From Geomonas limicola (GTDB lineage: Bacteria; Desulfobacterota; Desulfuromonadia; Geobacterales; Geobacteraceae): 64,000 nt of DNA. Shown here piece after piece: positions 32,736-41,313 of this stretch. The stretch's first letter is position 1, and the number at the start of each line of letters is the position of its first letter. Made by a program: the position numbers and the translations under genes. The stretch covers positions 186,001 through 250,000 of the forward strand of contig NZ_BLXZ01000001.1 in the NCBI RefSeq assembly GCF_014193675.1, read 5' to 3'. Under the pieces are notes generated by a model. It did not search any database, was not told where the DNA came from, and saw only the letters and a list, made by a program, of their open reading frames with translations.

Positions 32736-33578
32736 CTAGCTGATCTGGTACTTCCTTTCGTAAAACTGCAGGGCGCGCTTTACGCGGGTGATCAGGGTCC
32801 CTTCCTTGACAGGTTTCTCGATGAAGTCGAAGAAGCCTCGTTCGAAGGCGCGCACCTCGTCCTCGGGATGTACCGAGCTGGAGATGAGGATTACCGGGAT
32901 CGCCTTGAGCTCCGGGACGCTGCGCAGCGCCTCGAAGAGGCCGTAGCCGTCCAGCTTGGGCATGTACAGGTCGGTGATTACCACCTGGGGCCGTTCGGTG
33001 AGAACAGCCTTGTAGGCCTCGAGGCCATCCGAGGCGAAGACGACCCGGTACCCTTGCCGGCTCAGGAAGTCGCCGAACATGGTCCCGATCAGCTTGTCGT
33101 CCTCGACCACCAGGACCGTCGTGGTGGTACTCTTCGAGACGTCCTTTTGCAGGTAGTTCCTGCAGATGGCGGCGTAGATCTCGTTGCGGGTGGCGATGAA
33201 CGGAACGATGGTCAATCCGTGGTTTGCCGCGATGTTCTTCACGATCCGCGTCTCAGTAGGATCAGCCATGGCGAGGGCCAGGCGCTTGTTATCCAGCTTG
33301 AGCGGGAAGATGTGGTTCTGCATCGCGACATCGACGGAGATGATCGAGAGGAGCTCGGGAGCGAAGGCGAATCCGGCGAAGTTGCTGGCCACCCGGCAGC
33401 CGTACTGGGTAGCCAGCGCGGCAGCGAGTTCCTCCCCGGTCACCAGTTCGAGCTCTTCCAGAAGGGTTCCGAAGCGCTTGTTGAGACGCTGGGAAATCTT
33501 CAACATCCGGGCCACCGTCTTCTCGGACAATGTGCCGTTTTCTATAAAGATTTCGCCTAGTTTCTTACGCTTTTCCAT
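32736..33578 (-). CDS. MshEN (type II secretion E N-terminal-like) domain fused to a receiver domain
   Basis: A 280-aa two-domain regulator. Residues about 5-140 resemble the N-terminal domain of PilB/GspE ATPases with two MshEN-type segments (KLGEIFIENGTLSEKTV and FGTLLEELELVTGEEL), a fold known to bind c-di-GMP in MshE. Residues about 155-275 are a CheY-like receiver: acidic pocket VVEDDKL, phospho-acceptor Asp in VITDLYMPKLDG, SSS switch and conserved Lys in IEKPVKEG. There is no output domain, so it probably acts by protein contact and may join a phosphorelay with a cyclic dinucleotide. GGAGG precedes the ATG. It lies between the SPOR protein and yacG. Confidence 0.85.
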   Translation of the reverse strand: MEKRKKLGEIFIENGTLSEKTVARMLKISQRLNKRFGTLLEELELVTGEELAAALATQYGCRVASNFAGFAFAPELLSIISVDVAMQNHIFPLKLDNKRLALAMADPTETRIVKNIAANHGLTIVPFIATRNEIYAAICRNYLQKDVSKSTTTTVLVVEDDKLIGTMFGDFLSRQGYRVVFASDGLEAYKAVLTERPQVVITDLYMPKLDGYGLFEALRSVPELKAIPVILISSSVHPEDEVRAFERGFFDFIEKPVKEGTLITRVKRALQFYERKYQIS

Positions 33579-33647
33579 CAGCCCCCCTCCGTCAGGAATA
33601 ACTGTAGCATCCCGAAGGTAAAAGTCATTCCAGCCAGTGAAAAAACG

Positions 33648-34337
33648 CTAATCCGGCAGCACCGCAGCGCCCTTGCCGAACTTGGCGGCCATTTCCAGGG
33701 CTTCCGACTTGGTGAGCTTGTGACCGACCCGCAGCCGGTACCAAAGCCCCTTGTCAGGGAGCCGCGACTCGACGAGGTAGGCTGCCGTCCCCTTTTCGGT
33801 GAGTTTTCCCTGGGCCGACAGAGCCTCCTGTTTATCACGGTAGGAGGCGAGCTGAACCACGTAACGGATGTTGTCCGCCTTGGCGTCAGCTGCAGGGGCC
33901 GCGGCGGGCGCTGCAGGCCCGGCAGCAGGGGCGACCGGGGCCGCGGGAGCTGCCGCGGCCGGCGCGGTTTCATGAGGTGCACCTGCCGGCTCGGGCTTTT
34001 TAAGGTTGAGGCCGGTCCCGATGGCCCCCTTGCCCCCGGCAGGAAGGGTCTTGTAGAAAGTGAGCGGCACGTCGGGCTTGGGTGCGCTCGCCTCGGCAGC
34101 CGGGGCAGCCGGAGCATCCTTCTTCACCGCAGGGGCGACCACCACCGGCTGCGGCTTTCTAAGCCCCTTCACGTACCATCCCGCACCGAAACCGGTCCCG
34201 AAAACAGCGGTAAAGGCAAGGAACCACTTCAGGAAGATCAGGGGGCCAGACTCGCGTCGCGGGCGGTTCTTCGCCACCGGACGCCGTTCAAAGGTAGTCT
34301 GTTCCCGCCCTCCCCGTTTGTCGCTGTAATCACGCAC
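33648..34337 (-). CDS. SPOR-domain membrane protein
   Basis: A 229-aa single-span protein: a basic cytoplasmic start, a membrane helix (about residues 33-53; FLKWFLAFTAVFGTGFGAGW), a long Pro/Ala-rich periplasmic linker and a C-terminal SPOR domain (about 155-227; YVVQLASYRDKQEALSAQGK, LWYRLRVG). SPOR domains bind denuded peptidoglycan at the division septum. It starts at GTG with GGGAG upstream, 18 bases after the argS stop, as in many Geobacter-type argS-SPOR pairs. Confidence 0.9.
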   Translation of the reverse strand: MRDYSDKRGGREQTTFERRPVAKNRPRRESGPLIFLKWFLAFTAVFGTGFGAGWYVKGLRKPQPVVVAPAVKKDAPAAPAAEASAPKPDVPLTFYKTLPAGGKGAIGTGLNLKKPEPAGAPHETAPAAAAPAAPVAPAAGPAAPAAAPAADAKADNIRYVVQLASYRDKQEALSAQGKLTEKGTAAYLVESRLPDKGLWYRLRVGHKLTKSEALEMAAKFGKGAAVLPD

Positions 34338-34355
34338 GTTCTAGCACTCCCGATC

Positions 34356-36020
34356 CTACATCCGCTCCGGCGCCGAAATACCGAGAACGGTCAGGGCATT
34401 CTTAAGGACGGTGGCTACCCCGTCGAGCAGGAACAGGCGCGCCTGGCTCAACTGCGGCTCTTCGGGGATGATCACCCGGCTCTTGTTGTAGAAGCTGTGG
34501 AACTCGCCGGCCAACTCCTGCAGGTAATAGGTGATGCGGTGCGGTTCGAAGTTGACTGCCGCTCCTTCCAGGATCTCGGGGTAGAGGGAGAGTTTCTTGA
34601 TGAGTGCGAGGTCCTCGGCACTCTCCAAGAGCTCCAGCTTGAGCGCGCTGAAATCGGGAGCCAGGCCACGCTCGCGGGCGGTTTCGAAGATACTCCGGAT
34701 CCTGGCGTGCGCGTACTGTACGTAGTAGACCGGGTTGTCGGCGCTCTGCCGTTTGGCGAGCTCCAGGTCGAAGTCGAGCTGGCTGTCGGAGCGGCGCATC
34801 AGGAAGAAGAAGCGAGCCGCGTCGCGCCCCACCTCGTCGACGACTTCCTTCAGGGTCACGAACTCGCCGCTTCTGGTGGACATGGCGACCGGGACGCCGT
34901 CACGCAGCAGCGAGACGAGCTGCACCAGGATGATCCCCAGATCGTCGGCCTTTCTCCCCAGCCCCTGGACCACCCCTTTCAGGCGCGGCACGTAACCGTG
35001 GTGGTCGGCGCCCCAGACGTCGATAACCCAGTCGAAGCCCCGCTCGAACTTGTCGCGGTGGTAGGCGATATCCGAGGCGAAATAGGTGGTGACCCCGTTA
35101 CTGCGTACCACGACACGGTCCTTGTCGTCGCCGTAGTCGGTGGTGCGGAACCAGAGCGCGCCGTCCTGCTCGTAGATGAGCCCCTTGTCCTGCATCTCCT
35201 TGATGGCCGAGGGTACCTTGCCGTCGTCGAAGAGCGACTGCTCGGAGAACCAGTGATCGAGCACCACGCCGAAGTCCCTGAGGTCGAGGTCGATACCGTG
35301 CAGAATCTGGTCGCCGCCCAGCTTGGCGAAGTAGGCGACACCCTCCTCCTGCGGAGCGTTCAGGTACCGGTCTCCCACCTTGGCGATGGCATCGCGGGCG
35401 ATGTCCTTGATGTAGTCCCCCTGGTAGCAGTTTTCCGGGAACTCGATCTTCTCGCCCAAAAGCTCGCGGTAGCGCAAAAGGCCGGAAAGCCCCAGGGTGT
35501 TCATCTGGTTGCCGGCGTCGTTTATGTAGTATTCCTTCTGCACGTCGAAACCGGCCGCCTTCAAAAGCGAGGCGACGGCATCGCCGGTAGCGGCACCGCG
35601 CCCGTGGCCGATGTGCAGCGGGCCGGTCGGGTTCGCGCTGACGAATTCGACCTGCACCTTCTTGCCGGCCCCGACCGTGCTCTTGCCGAACTCGGAGCCC
35701 TGCTCTGCTATCAGGGCAAGCGTCTTTCTCCAGGCGCTGTCCTTGATGAAGAAATTGATGAAGCCCGGGCCCGCGACTTCCAGCTTCCCGATGAGCTCGG
35801 AAGACCCCGAGAGCTTGTTCACGATGATCTCGGCGATGGCGCGCGGCGCCTTGCGTTCCTGCTTGGCCATCTGCATCGCCACGTTGCTGGCAAAGTCCCC
35901 ATGTTCGGCGTGCGCCGGCTTCTCGATCGCGATGGCCGGAACCACACCCGAGCTGAGCGTGCCGTCGGCGAAACACCCTTCGATTCCCTTAAGGATGCAT
36001 GCGCGCAGCTGCTCCTTCAT
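34356..36020 (-). CDS. argS: Arginyl-tRNA synthetase
   Basis: A 554-aa class I synthetase with the Arg-specific N-terminal domain (about 1-110), HIGH motif HIGHGRGAATGDAV near residue 133, MSTRSGEFVTLKEV in the KMSKS region, and a C-terminal anticodon-binding DALR domain. It charges tRNA-Arg. The ATG overlaps the TGA of a 57-aa gene upstream (ATGA), indicating translational coupling; the GGGGGG ribosome-binding site lies inside that gene. The SPOR protein follows. Confidence 0.97.
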   Translation of the reverse strand: MKEQLRACILKGIEGCFADGTLSSGVVPAIAIEKPAHAEHGDFASNVAMQMAKQERKAPRAIAEIIVNKLSGSSELIGKLEVAGPGFINFFIKDSAWRKTLALIAEQGSEFGKSTVGAGKKVQVEFVSANPTGPLHIGHGRGAATGDAVASLLKAAGFDVQKEYYINDAGNQMNTLGLSGLLRYRELLGEKIEFPENCYQGDYIKDIARDAIAKVGDRYLNAPQEEGVAYFAKLGGDQILHGIDLDLRDFGVVLDHWFSEQSLFDDGKVPSAIKEMQDKGLIYEQDGALWFRTTDYGDDKDRVVVRSNGVTTYFASDIAYHRDKFERGFDWVIDVWGADHHGYVPRLKGVVQGLGRKADDLGIILVQLVSLLRDGVPVAMSTRSGEFVTLKEVVDEVGRDAARFFFLMRRSDSQLDFDLELAKRQSADNPVYYVQYAHARIRSIFETARERGLAPDFSALKLELLESAEDLALIKKLSLYPEILEGAAVNFEPHRITYYLQELAGEFHSFYNKSRVIIPEEPQLSQARLFLLDGVATVLKNALTVLGISAPERM

Positions 36021-36190
36021 AGCTTCCCCCCCTTATCCTTGTCTACTTCCGTCTCCGGCAGATCCTTTATGGTGACGTCCCTGGTGAAGTCCGGGCAGCG
36101 GGCTCCGCCGTCGGCTACCGAAAACTTCTTGGCGCAGTGCTCGCGCCAGGCACATACCACGCAGTGCTGTCTGCCTACGGAAGCGGTCAT
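36017..36190 (-). CDS. 57-aa four-cysteine protein overlapping argS
   Basis: The protein starts MTASVGRQHCVVCAWREHCA and has Cys at residues 10, 13, 19 and 32 (C-x2-C-x5-C-x12-C), followed by an acidic-basic tail. Four spaced Cys suggest a metal (zinc or Fe-S) site. GAGG lies seven bases before the ATG, and the stop overlaps the argS start by four bases, which argues that it is translated. No family was recognised. It may be a small conserved Geobacterales protein coupled to argS. Confidence 0.75.
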   Translation of the reverse strand: MTASVGRQHCVVCAWREHCAKKFSVADGGARCPDFTRDVTIKDLPETEVDKDKGGKL

Positions 36191-36215
36191 ATGGATACCT
36201 CAAGTAAAGTAACGA

Positions 36216-36233
36216 GGGGCGCCGCAACGCCCC
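36216..36233 (-). terminator. Weak terminator-like hairpin after the ftsB-like gene
   Basis: GGGGCG and CGCCCC pair around a six-base loop just after the ftsB-like gene. The minus-strand tail TCGTTACTTT is only moderately T-rich, so read-through to argS is likely. Confidence 0.4.
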
Positions 36234-36251
36234 CCTGGTGTGTAATTTGAA

Positions 36252-36620
36252 TTACGGTTTCGTCGGTTTGCCTGTCGGCGCACCATCTTTGGGTGACACA
36301 GCCGGCTGGCCCTTCTTCTCGGCCTGCCCCGCCCCGCTCCCCTTCTCCTGGGCCGGGAACTGGTAGATCACCTCGTTGCCGCGCACCAGGCCGAAATCGC
36401 GGCGCGCGATGCTCTCCAGGTACCGGCGGTCCGACTGCAGCGCGGTGATCTCGCGCCTGAGCCGGTCGTTCTCGGTCTTCAACTCCAGCAGCTTCTGCTG
36501 CATGTCGTCGCGGTCCCGGTGCAGGTGGTTAATGCGCAAAAGACCGCGGTCACCGAAAACGGTGAAGTAGAGGATGAAGATGATGACCGCCGCAGGGGTG
36601 AGGTAAAACCGTTTTTGCAT
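36252..36620 (-). CDS. ftsB: FtsB/DivIC-type septum formation protein
   Basis: A 122-aa bitopic protein: an N-terminal membrane helix (about residues 8-26; LTPAAVIIFILYFTVFG), a periplasmic coiled coil (about 30-70; HLHRDRDDMQQKLLELKTEN) and the family end motif ESIARRDFGLVRGNEVIYQF. The tail is Lys/Gly/Pro-rich. FtsB joins FtsL and FtsQ in the divisome. It starts two bases after the UDP-glucuronate decarboxylase stop, so it is co-transcribed with sugar-nucleotide genes. Confidence 0.88.
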   Translation of the reverse strand: MQKRFYLTPAAVIIFILYFTVFGDRGLLRINHLHRDRDDMQQKLLELKTENDRLRREITALQSDRRYLESIARRDFGLVRGNEVIYQFPAQEKGSGAGQAEKKGQPAVSPKDGAPTGKPTKP

Positions 36621-36622
36621 GC

Positions 36623-37558
36623 CTACCCCGCAGCGAGGACGGAGGAGAAATACTCAATAGTCTGCTTCAGCCCGTCTTCGACGTTGACCGTCGGCTCCCA
36701 GTCCAGCATCTTCTTGGCCAGCGTAATATCCGGGCGGCGCTGCTTGGGATCGTCCGCCGGCAGCGGGCGGAACACGATGCGCGAACTGGAGCCGGTAAGG
36801 GCGATGATCTTCTCGGCGAACTCGAGGATGGTGGTCTCGCAGGGGTTACCGAGGTTGACCGGCCCGGTGAAGTCCGGGCACTCCATCATGCGCAGCATCC
36901 CTTCTACCAGGTCCGAGACGAAGCAGAAGGAGCGGGTCTGCTCTCCCTTGCCGTAGACGGTGATGTCTTCTCCCCTCAAGGCCTGCAGGATGAAGTTGGA
37001 GACCACGCGGCCGTCGTTTTCCGCCATGCGCGGACCGTAGGTATTGAAGATCCTGATGATCCTGACATCGACGTTGTTCTGGCGGTGATAGTCCATCATG
37101 AGCGTCTCGGCGACGCGTTTCCCCTCGTCATAGCAGCTGCGCGGCCCCAGGGTGTTCACGTTGCCCCAGTACGACTCGTTCTGGGGGTGCACCTGCGGGT
37201 CGCCGTACACCTCGGAGGTCGAGGCCTGCAGGATCCTCGCCTTCACCCTCTTGGCAAGTCCCAGCATGTTGATGGCCCCCATCACACTGGTCTTGGTGGT
37301 CTTCACCGGGTTGTACTGGTAGTGGATCGGCGAGGCCGGGCAGGCCAGGTTAAAGATCCGGTCCACCTCGAGGAGGATCGGTGTCGTCACGTCGTGACGG
37401 ATCAACTCGAAGCGCGGGTTGTCCAGGAGTTTGGAGAGGTTGCGCTTGCTGCCGGTGAAGAAGTTGTCGAGGCACAGGACGTCGTGCCCTTCGTTCACCA
37501 GTCTTTCGCACAGATGTGATCCAATGAAACCGGCACCGCCGGTCACAAGCATACGCAT
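36623..37558 (-). CDS. UDP-glucuronate decarboxylase (UDP-xylose synthase)
   Basis: A 311-aa extended SDR enzyme: NAD-binding [15 protein letters not shown] at the N-terminus, catalytic YDEGKRVAE (YxxxK), and the UXS signatures [20 protein letters not shown] and STSEVYGDP. It converts UDP-glucuronate to UDP-xylose with loss of CO2. Its substrate comes from the UDP-glucose dehydrogenase encoded just upstream on the same strand. GGGGGG precedes the ATG. Together they feed xylose into envelope polysaccharide, possibly the exopolysaccharide made by the locus at the left edge, although the two are 30 kb apart. Confidence 0.94.
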   Translation of the reverse strand: MRMLVTGGAGFIGSHLCERLVNEGHDVLCLDNFFTGSKRNLSKLLDNPRFELIRHDVTTPILLEVDRIFNLACPASPIHYQYNPVKTTKTSVMGAINMLGLAKRVKARILQASTSEVYGDPQVHPQNESYWGNVNTLGPRSCYDEGKRVAETLMMDYHRQNNVDVRIIRIFNTYGPRMAENDGRVVSNFILQALRGEDITVYGKGEQTRSFCFVSDLVEGMLRMMECPDFTGPVNLGNPCETTILEFAEKIIALTGSSSRIVFRPLPADDPKQRRPDITLAKKMLDWEPTVNVEDGLKQTIEYFSSVLAAG

Positions 37559-37749
37559 GACAACCCCCCGAAAAACGCGTTCTACGTTCTATGTTCCAGC
37601 TGCTACGTTCTCAAGTTTCCCGCGGTGCGTACCGGTTCGTTTAGTAACCAGGTGCACGTGGGTGGCATCTCAGCCCGAACTGGTCAATGAAAGGCTGCTC
37701 TCAAGCTCCCACACCTCAACAGAGAAGGTAGAGCAGGGAACCGATTTTG

Positions 37750-39099
37750 TTACTCGCAGCAGGCCCCTTTGCCGTTTCTGCCGATGGGCAGGTACTCGAA
37801 GTCCTCGAGCTTCATCCGGTGGGGCTGGTACAGATTCCGGCCGTCGAAGATGAGCGGGTTGATCAGCAGCGACTTGATCCGGTCGAAGTCCGGGTTGCGG
37901 TACTCGTTCCACTCGGTGATGATCACCAGCGCGTCGGCACCCTTGAGGATGTCGTACTGGTTGTGGCTATAGCCGATGCGCTCGCCGAAAACCTTCTTGG
38001 CCTCCTTGATAGCCTCCGGGTCGTGCGCACGCACCTCGGCGCCCAGTTCGAGCAGCGCATCGATGATGGTGACCGAGGGTGCCTCGCGCATGTCGTCGGT
38101 GCGCGGCTTAAAGGAGAGCCCCCAGGTGGCGATGACCTTCCCGGCCAAGGGCTTCGGGCCGCCATTGCCCAGGCGCGCCGCGATCTTGTCGGGAAGCACC
38201 CGTTTCTGGCGGGCGTTGGCCTCTTCAACCGCCTTCAGGAGGATGAAGTCGTAGTCGCACTCCTCGGCGGTCTTGGCGAGGGCTTTGACGTCTTTGGGGA
38301 AGCAGGACCCGCCGTACCCCACACCCGGGAACAGGAAGTCGTAGCCGATGCGCGAATCCGAGCCGATCCCTTCCCGGACCGCCATGACGTCGGCGCCCAT
38401 CAACTCGCAGAGGTTGGCTATCTGGTTCATGAAGGTGATCTTGGTCGCCAGCATGGCGTTGGCCGCGTACTTGGTCATCTCGGCGCTGCGGATGTCCATG
38501 GTGATCAGGCGGTTGGACTTCCTCATGAAGGCCGAGTAGAGCTCCTTCATGATCTCGGCGGTCCGCACGTTGTCGGTGCCGATCACCACCCGGTCCGGCT
38601 TCATGAAGTCGTCGATGGCCGCCCCTTCCTTGAGGAACTCCGGGTTGGAGACCACGTCGAACTCGATGTCGACCCCACGCTTCGCCAGTTCCTCGGCCAC
38701 GGCGACCCGGACCTTGTCCGCGGTCCCGACCGGTACGGTGGACTTGTCCACGATGATCTTGAAGCTTTCCATGTGCTGGCCGATGGAGCGCGCCACGTTG
38801 AGGACGTACTGCAGGTCGGCGGAACCGTCGGCCCCCGGGGGGGTACCTACCGCTATGAAATTGACCAGCGACTCCTTGACGGCAGCCTCCAGGTCGGTGG
38901 TGAAGGAAAGCCTCCCCTCCTCGCAGTTGCGCAGCACCAGCTCTTTAAGTCCCGGCTCGTAGATGGGAATCACGCCCCGCTTGAGACCCTCGATCTTCTC
39001 CTGGTCGACGTCGACACAGATGACATTGTTGCCACTTTCGGCAAAACAGGTACCAGCCACCAGACCGACGTAACCAGAACCGATAACACAGATTTTCAT
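37750..39099 (-). CDS. ugd: UDP-glucose 6-dehydrogenase
   Basis: A 449-aa enzyme with N-terminal Rossmann motif [17 protein letters not shown], active-site Cys in [20 protein letters not shown] (about residue 260) and the C-terminal UDP-binding domain ([18 protein letters not shown]). It oxidises UDP-glucose to UDP-glucuronate with two NAD. GGAGG lies ten bases before the ATG. It is followed, after a 190-base gap, by the decarboxylase that uses its product. Confidence 0.95.
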   Translation of the reverse strand: MKICVIGSGYVGLVAGTCFAESGNNVICVDVDQEKIEGLKRGVIPIYEPGLKELVLRNCEEGRLSFTTDLEAAVKESLVNFIAVGTPPGADGSADLQYVLNVARSIGQHMESFKIIVDKSTVPVGTADKVRVAVAEELAKRGVDIEFDVVSNPEFLKEGAAIDDFMKPDRVVIGTDNVRTAEIMKELYSAFMRKSNRLITMDIRSAEMTKYAANAMLATKITFMNQIANLCELMGADVMAVREGIGSDSRIGYDFLFPGVGYGGSCFPKDVKALAKTAEECDYDFILLKAVEEANARQKRVLPDKIAARLGNGGPKPLAGKVIATWGLSFKPRTDDMREAPSVTIIDALLELGAEVRAHDPEAIKEAKKVFGERIGYSHNQYDILKGADALVIITEWNEYRNPDFDRIKSLLINPLIFDGRNLYQPHRMKLEDFEYLPIGRNGKGACCE

Positions 39100-39219
39100 A
39101 GCGAAACGACCTCCGCTGAAGCGAAATGTATGAAGTCCTCCAGGTACCTGCCTAAGCCGTGACAGGATCGCATGGTACCGGAAAAGATGAGCATTTTTCT
39201 ATAACACAAAAAGAGGGGG

Positions 39220-40044
39220 TTATGCCAGATTTTTCCCGGCACAGAGCCTGCGGCTCAAGGCGGCAAATTCGTCGAGCGACAGGGTCTCGCCGCGCCGTTT
39301 CGGGTCGATGTCGCAGGCCTCCAGGGCGCTCTGGACTTCGTCGTCGCTCGTCTCCAGCCCGGCACCGCGCAGCGAGTTGAGCAGGGTCTTGCGGCGCTGG
39401 TTGAAGGCACCTTTCACGATGCGCCTGAAGAGATCCTCGTCCCCCACCTCGACCCGCGGCGCGGCCAGCGGGGTAAAGCGCAGCACGCAGGAGTCCACCT
39501 TGGGGACGGGCCGGAAACAGCCCGGCTTCACCAGGAACTCGCGGCAGATGTCGAAGTGCAGCCGCAACAGTACGGTGAGCGCGCCGTAGTCCTTGCAGTT
39601 GGGAGGCGCCACCAGGCGGTCCCCCACCTCCTTTTGCAGCATGAGCACCAGCCGGTCGAAACGGTCGCAGCACTCGAGAAACTTGAAGAGTACCTGCGAG
39701 GAGATGTTGTAGGGGAGGTTTGCCGCCACCTTCCACTTCTGTTCGGGGGCCCGGCTTAAGAGCTGGCGCAGGTCGACCCTCAGGATGTCGCCGTGCCCGA
39801 TCTCCACGTTGGGGAGGTTGCCGAACTCGGCGTTGAGCAGCGGCAGGAGGTCGCGGTCCCACTCGACGGCAAGAAAGCGTGCGCCACTGGCAACCAGGTG
39901 CCGGGTCAGGGCACCGCGCCCCGGGCCAACCTCGAGGATGGCGTCGGCGGCAGTCGGGTCGACACAGTCCACGATGCGGGTGAGCACGCTGTCGTCGACC
40001 AGGAAATTCTGGCCGAAGGCCTTTTTGGCGCGGATCTTCTCCAT
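39220..40044 (-). CDS. rsmA: 16S rRNA dimethyladenosine transferase
   Basis: A 274-aa class I methyltransferase of the KsgA family: KKAFGQNFLVDDSVLTRIVD at the N-terminus, SAM motif ILEVGPGRGALTRHL and catalytic NLPYNISSQVLFKFL. It dimethylates two adjacent adenines near the 3' end of 16S rRNA. Its ATG directly follows the tsaD stop (TAA ATG), with GGAGG inside tsaD, indicating coupling. Confidence 0.96.
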   Translation of the reverse strand: MEKIRAKKAFGQNFLVDDSVLTRIVDCVDPTAADAILEVGPGRGALTRHLVASGARFLAVEWDRDLLPLLNAEFGNLPNVEIGHGDILRVDLRQLLSRAPEQKWKVAANLPYNISSQVLFKFLECCDRFDRLVLMLQKEVGDRLVAPPNCKDYGALTVLLRLHFDICREFLVKPGCFRPVPKVDSCVLRFTPLAAPRVEVGDEDLFRRIVKGAFNQRRKTLLNSLRGAGLETSDDEVQSALEACDIDPKRRGETLSLDEFAALSRRLCAGKNLA

Positions 40045-41073
40045 TTACAGGACCTCCGGGAGTCGTTGGGAAAGGCGGTCAAGGGGCCAGACCGGCAAGG
40101 CGTCGAGGTCGAAGCCGCTGCGGTACCCGTGGGCGAGGTAGTAGTCGCCGGGGACGGCAATCATGGCGGCATTGTCGGAGCAGAGCAGCGGCGAAGGCAT
40201 GGCGAGTTCGACTCCCTGCTCAGCTGCGAAGGCTGCCATGGAGCGGCGCAGGCCGCTGTTGCAGGCGACCCCGCCCGCGACCACTACGCGCTTGATGCCG
40301 GTTGCCGCCACTGCGGCCGCAGTCTTGCGGGTCAGGACATCGCAGACCGCAGCCTGGAAGGAGGCTGCCAGGTCGTTGAGGCCCGAGGTCGCGGCCTCCG
40401 GGTGTTTGCCCAGGTGGGTGAGCACCGCGGTTTTCAGTCCCGAGAAACTGAAGTTGAAGCTGCCGTCGTTGATGAGCGGGCGGGGAAACTTGATCGCCTT
40501 GGGGTCGCCGGATTGGGCAAGCCGGTCGATGGCGACCCCACCGGGGTAGGGAAGGCCGATCAGCTTGGCTACCTTGTCGAAGGCCTCGCCTGCCGCGTCG
40601 TCCACCGTCTGCCCCAGCGTCCGGTAGCGCCCGATCCCGTCCACCCGGTACAGGTGCGAGTGCCCCCCGGAGACCGCGAGAGCTATGAAGGGGAACTCCA
40701 CCGGTTTTTCCAGGAACACCGCGAGGAGGTGCCCCTCGATGTGGTTCACGCCGACCAGCGGGATGCGCCGCCCGAGGGCAAGCCCCTTGGCGACCGAGAT
40801 CCCAACCAAAAGCGCACCGGCCAAGCCGGGCCCCTGGGTGACCGCAACTCCCTCCAGTTCGGCGAGCGAGACTGAAGCGTCGCGCAGCGCCTGTTCCACG
40901 ACCAGGGAAACCGCCTCCAGGTGCTGGCGCGAGGCGATCTCGGGGACCACACCGCCGTATTCGGCGTGCACGTCGATTTGCGAGGCGATCACGTTGGAGA
41001 GGACCGTGCGGCCGTCTCTGACGACGGCGGCCGAGGTCTCATCACAGGAAGATTCGAGGGCAAGCAGCAGCAT
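40045..41073 (-). CDS. tsaD: tRNA N6-threonylcarbamoyladenosine transferase TsaD
   Basis: A 342-aa ASKHA-fold protein with LALESSCDETSAAVV at the N-terminus, the metal-binding HxxxH (NHIEGH), ALAVSGGHSHLY and GVACNSGLRR. It transfers threonylcarbamoyl to A37 of ANN-decoding tRNAs. The start at MLLLALESS matches the family. No good ribosome-binding site precedes it; instead the T-rich tail of a terminator-like hairpin ends at this ATG. An alternative GTG six codons upstream lies inside the hairpin. rsmA follows directly. Confidence 0.93.
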   Translation of the reverse strand: MLLLALESSCDETSAAVVRDGRTVLSNVIASQIDVHAEYGGVVPEIASRQHLEAVSLVVEQALRDASVSLAELEGVAVTQGPGLAGALLVGISVAKGLALGRRIPLVGVNHIEGHLLAVFLEKPVEFPFIALAVSGGHSHLYRVDGIGRYRTLGQTVDDAAGEAFDKVAKLIGLPYPGGVAIDRLAQSGDPKAIKFPRPLINDGSFNFSFSGLKTAVLTHLGKHPEAATSGLNDLAASFQAAVCDVLTRKTAAAVAATGIKRVVVAGGVACNSGLRRSMAAFAAEQGVELAMPSPLLCSDNAAMIAVPGDYYLAHGYRSGFDLDALPVWPLDRLSQRLPEVL

Positions 41074-41082
41074 AGAAAATAG

Positions 41083-41107
41083 AAAGGGCACAGCCGCGGT
41101 GCCCTTT
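41083..41107 (-). terminator. Terminator-like hairpin abutting the tsaD start
   Basis: AAAGGGCAC and GTGCCCTTT pair perfectly around a seven-base loop. On the minus strand it is followed by CTATTTTCT and then the tsaD ATG. It may terminate phoH transcripts or attenuate tsaD. Confidence 0.65.
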
Positions 41108-41313
41108 AACCTCCAGGAAAAAAGCTGAAAACAGTGAAGAGCGTTTTAAGTCACGCTCCAGGTTCTACTTGTTGCTGACTTCTTCAGGCAGAGCAGTCAA
41201 AGCGCCCTCCGGGTCTGCAGCCTAAAACGGAGAACGTAGAACCTGGAACCGATTCTGGTTTGGCGGCATTGTCAATGGTCCATCGTCAATTGTCAATTGC
41301 TTTTACAGCGTTT

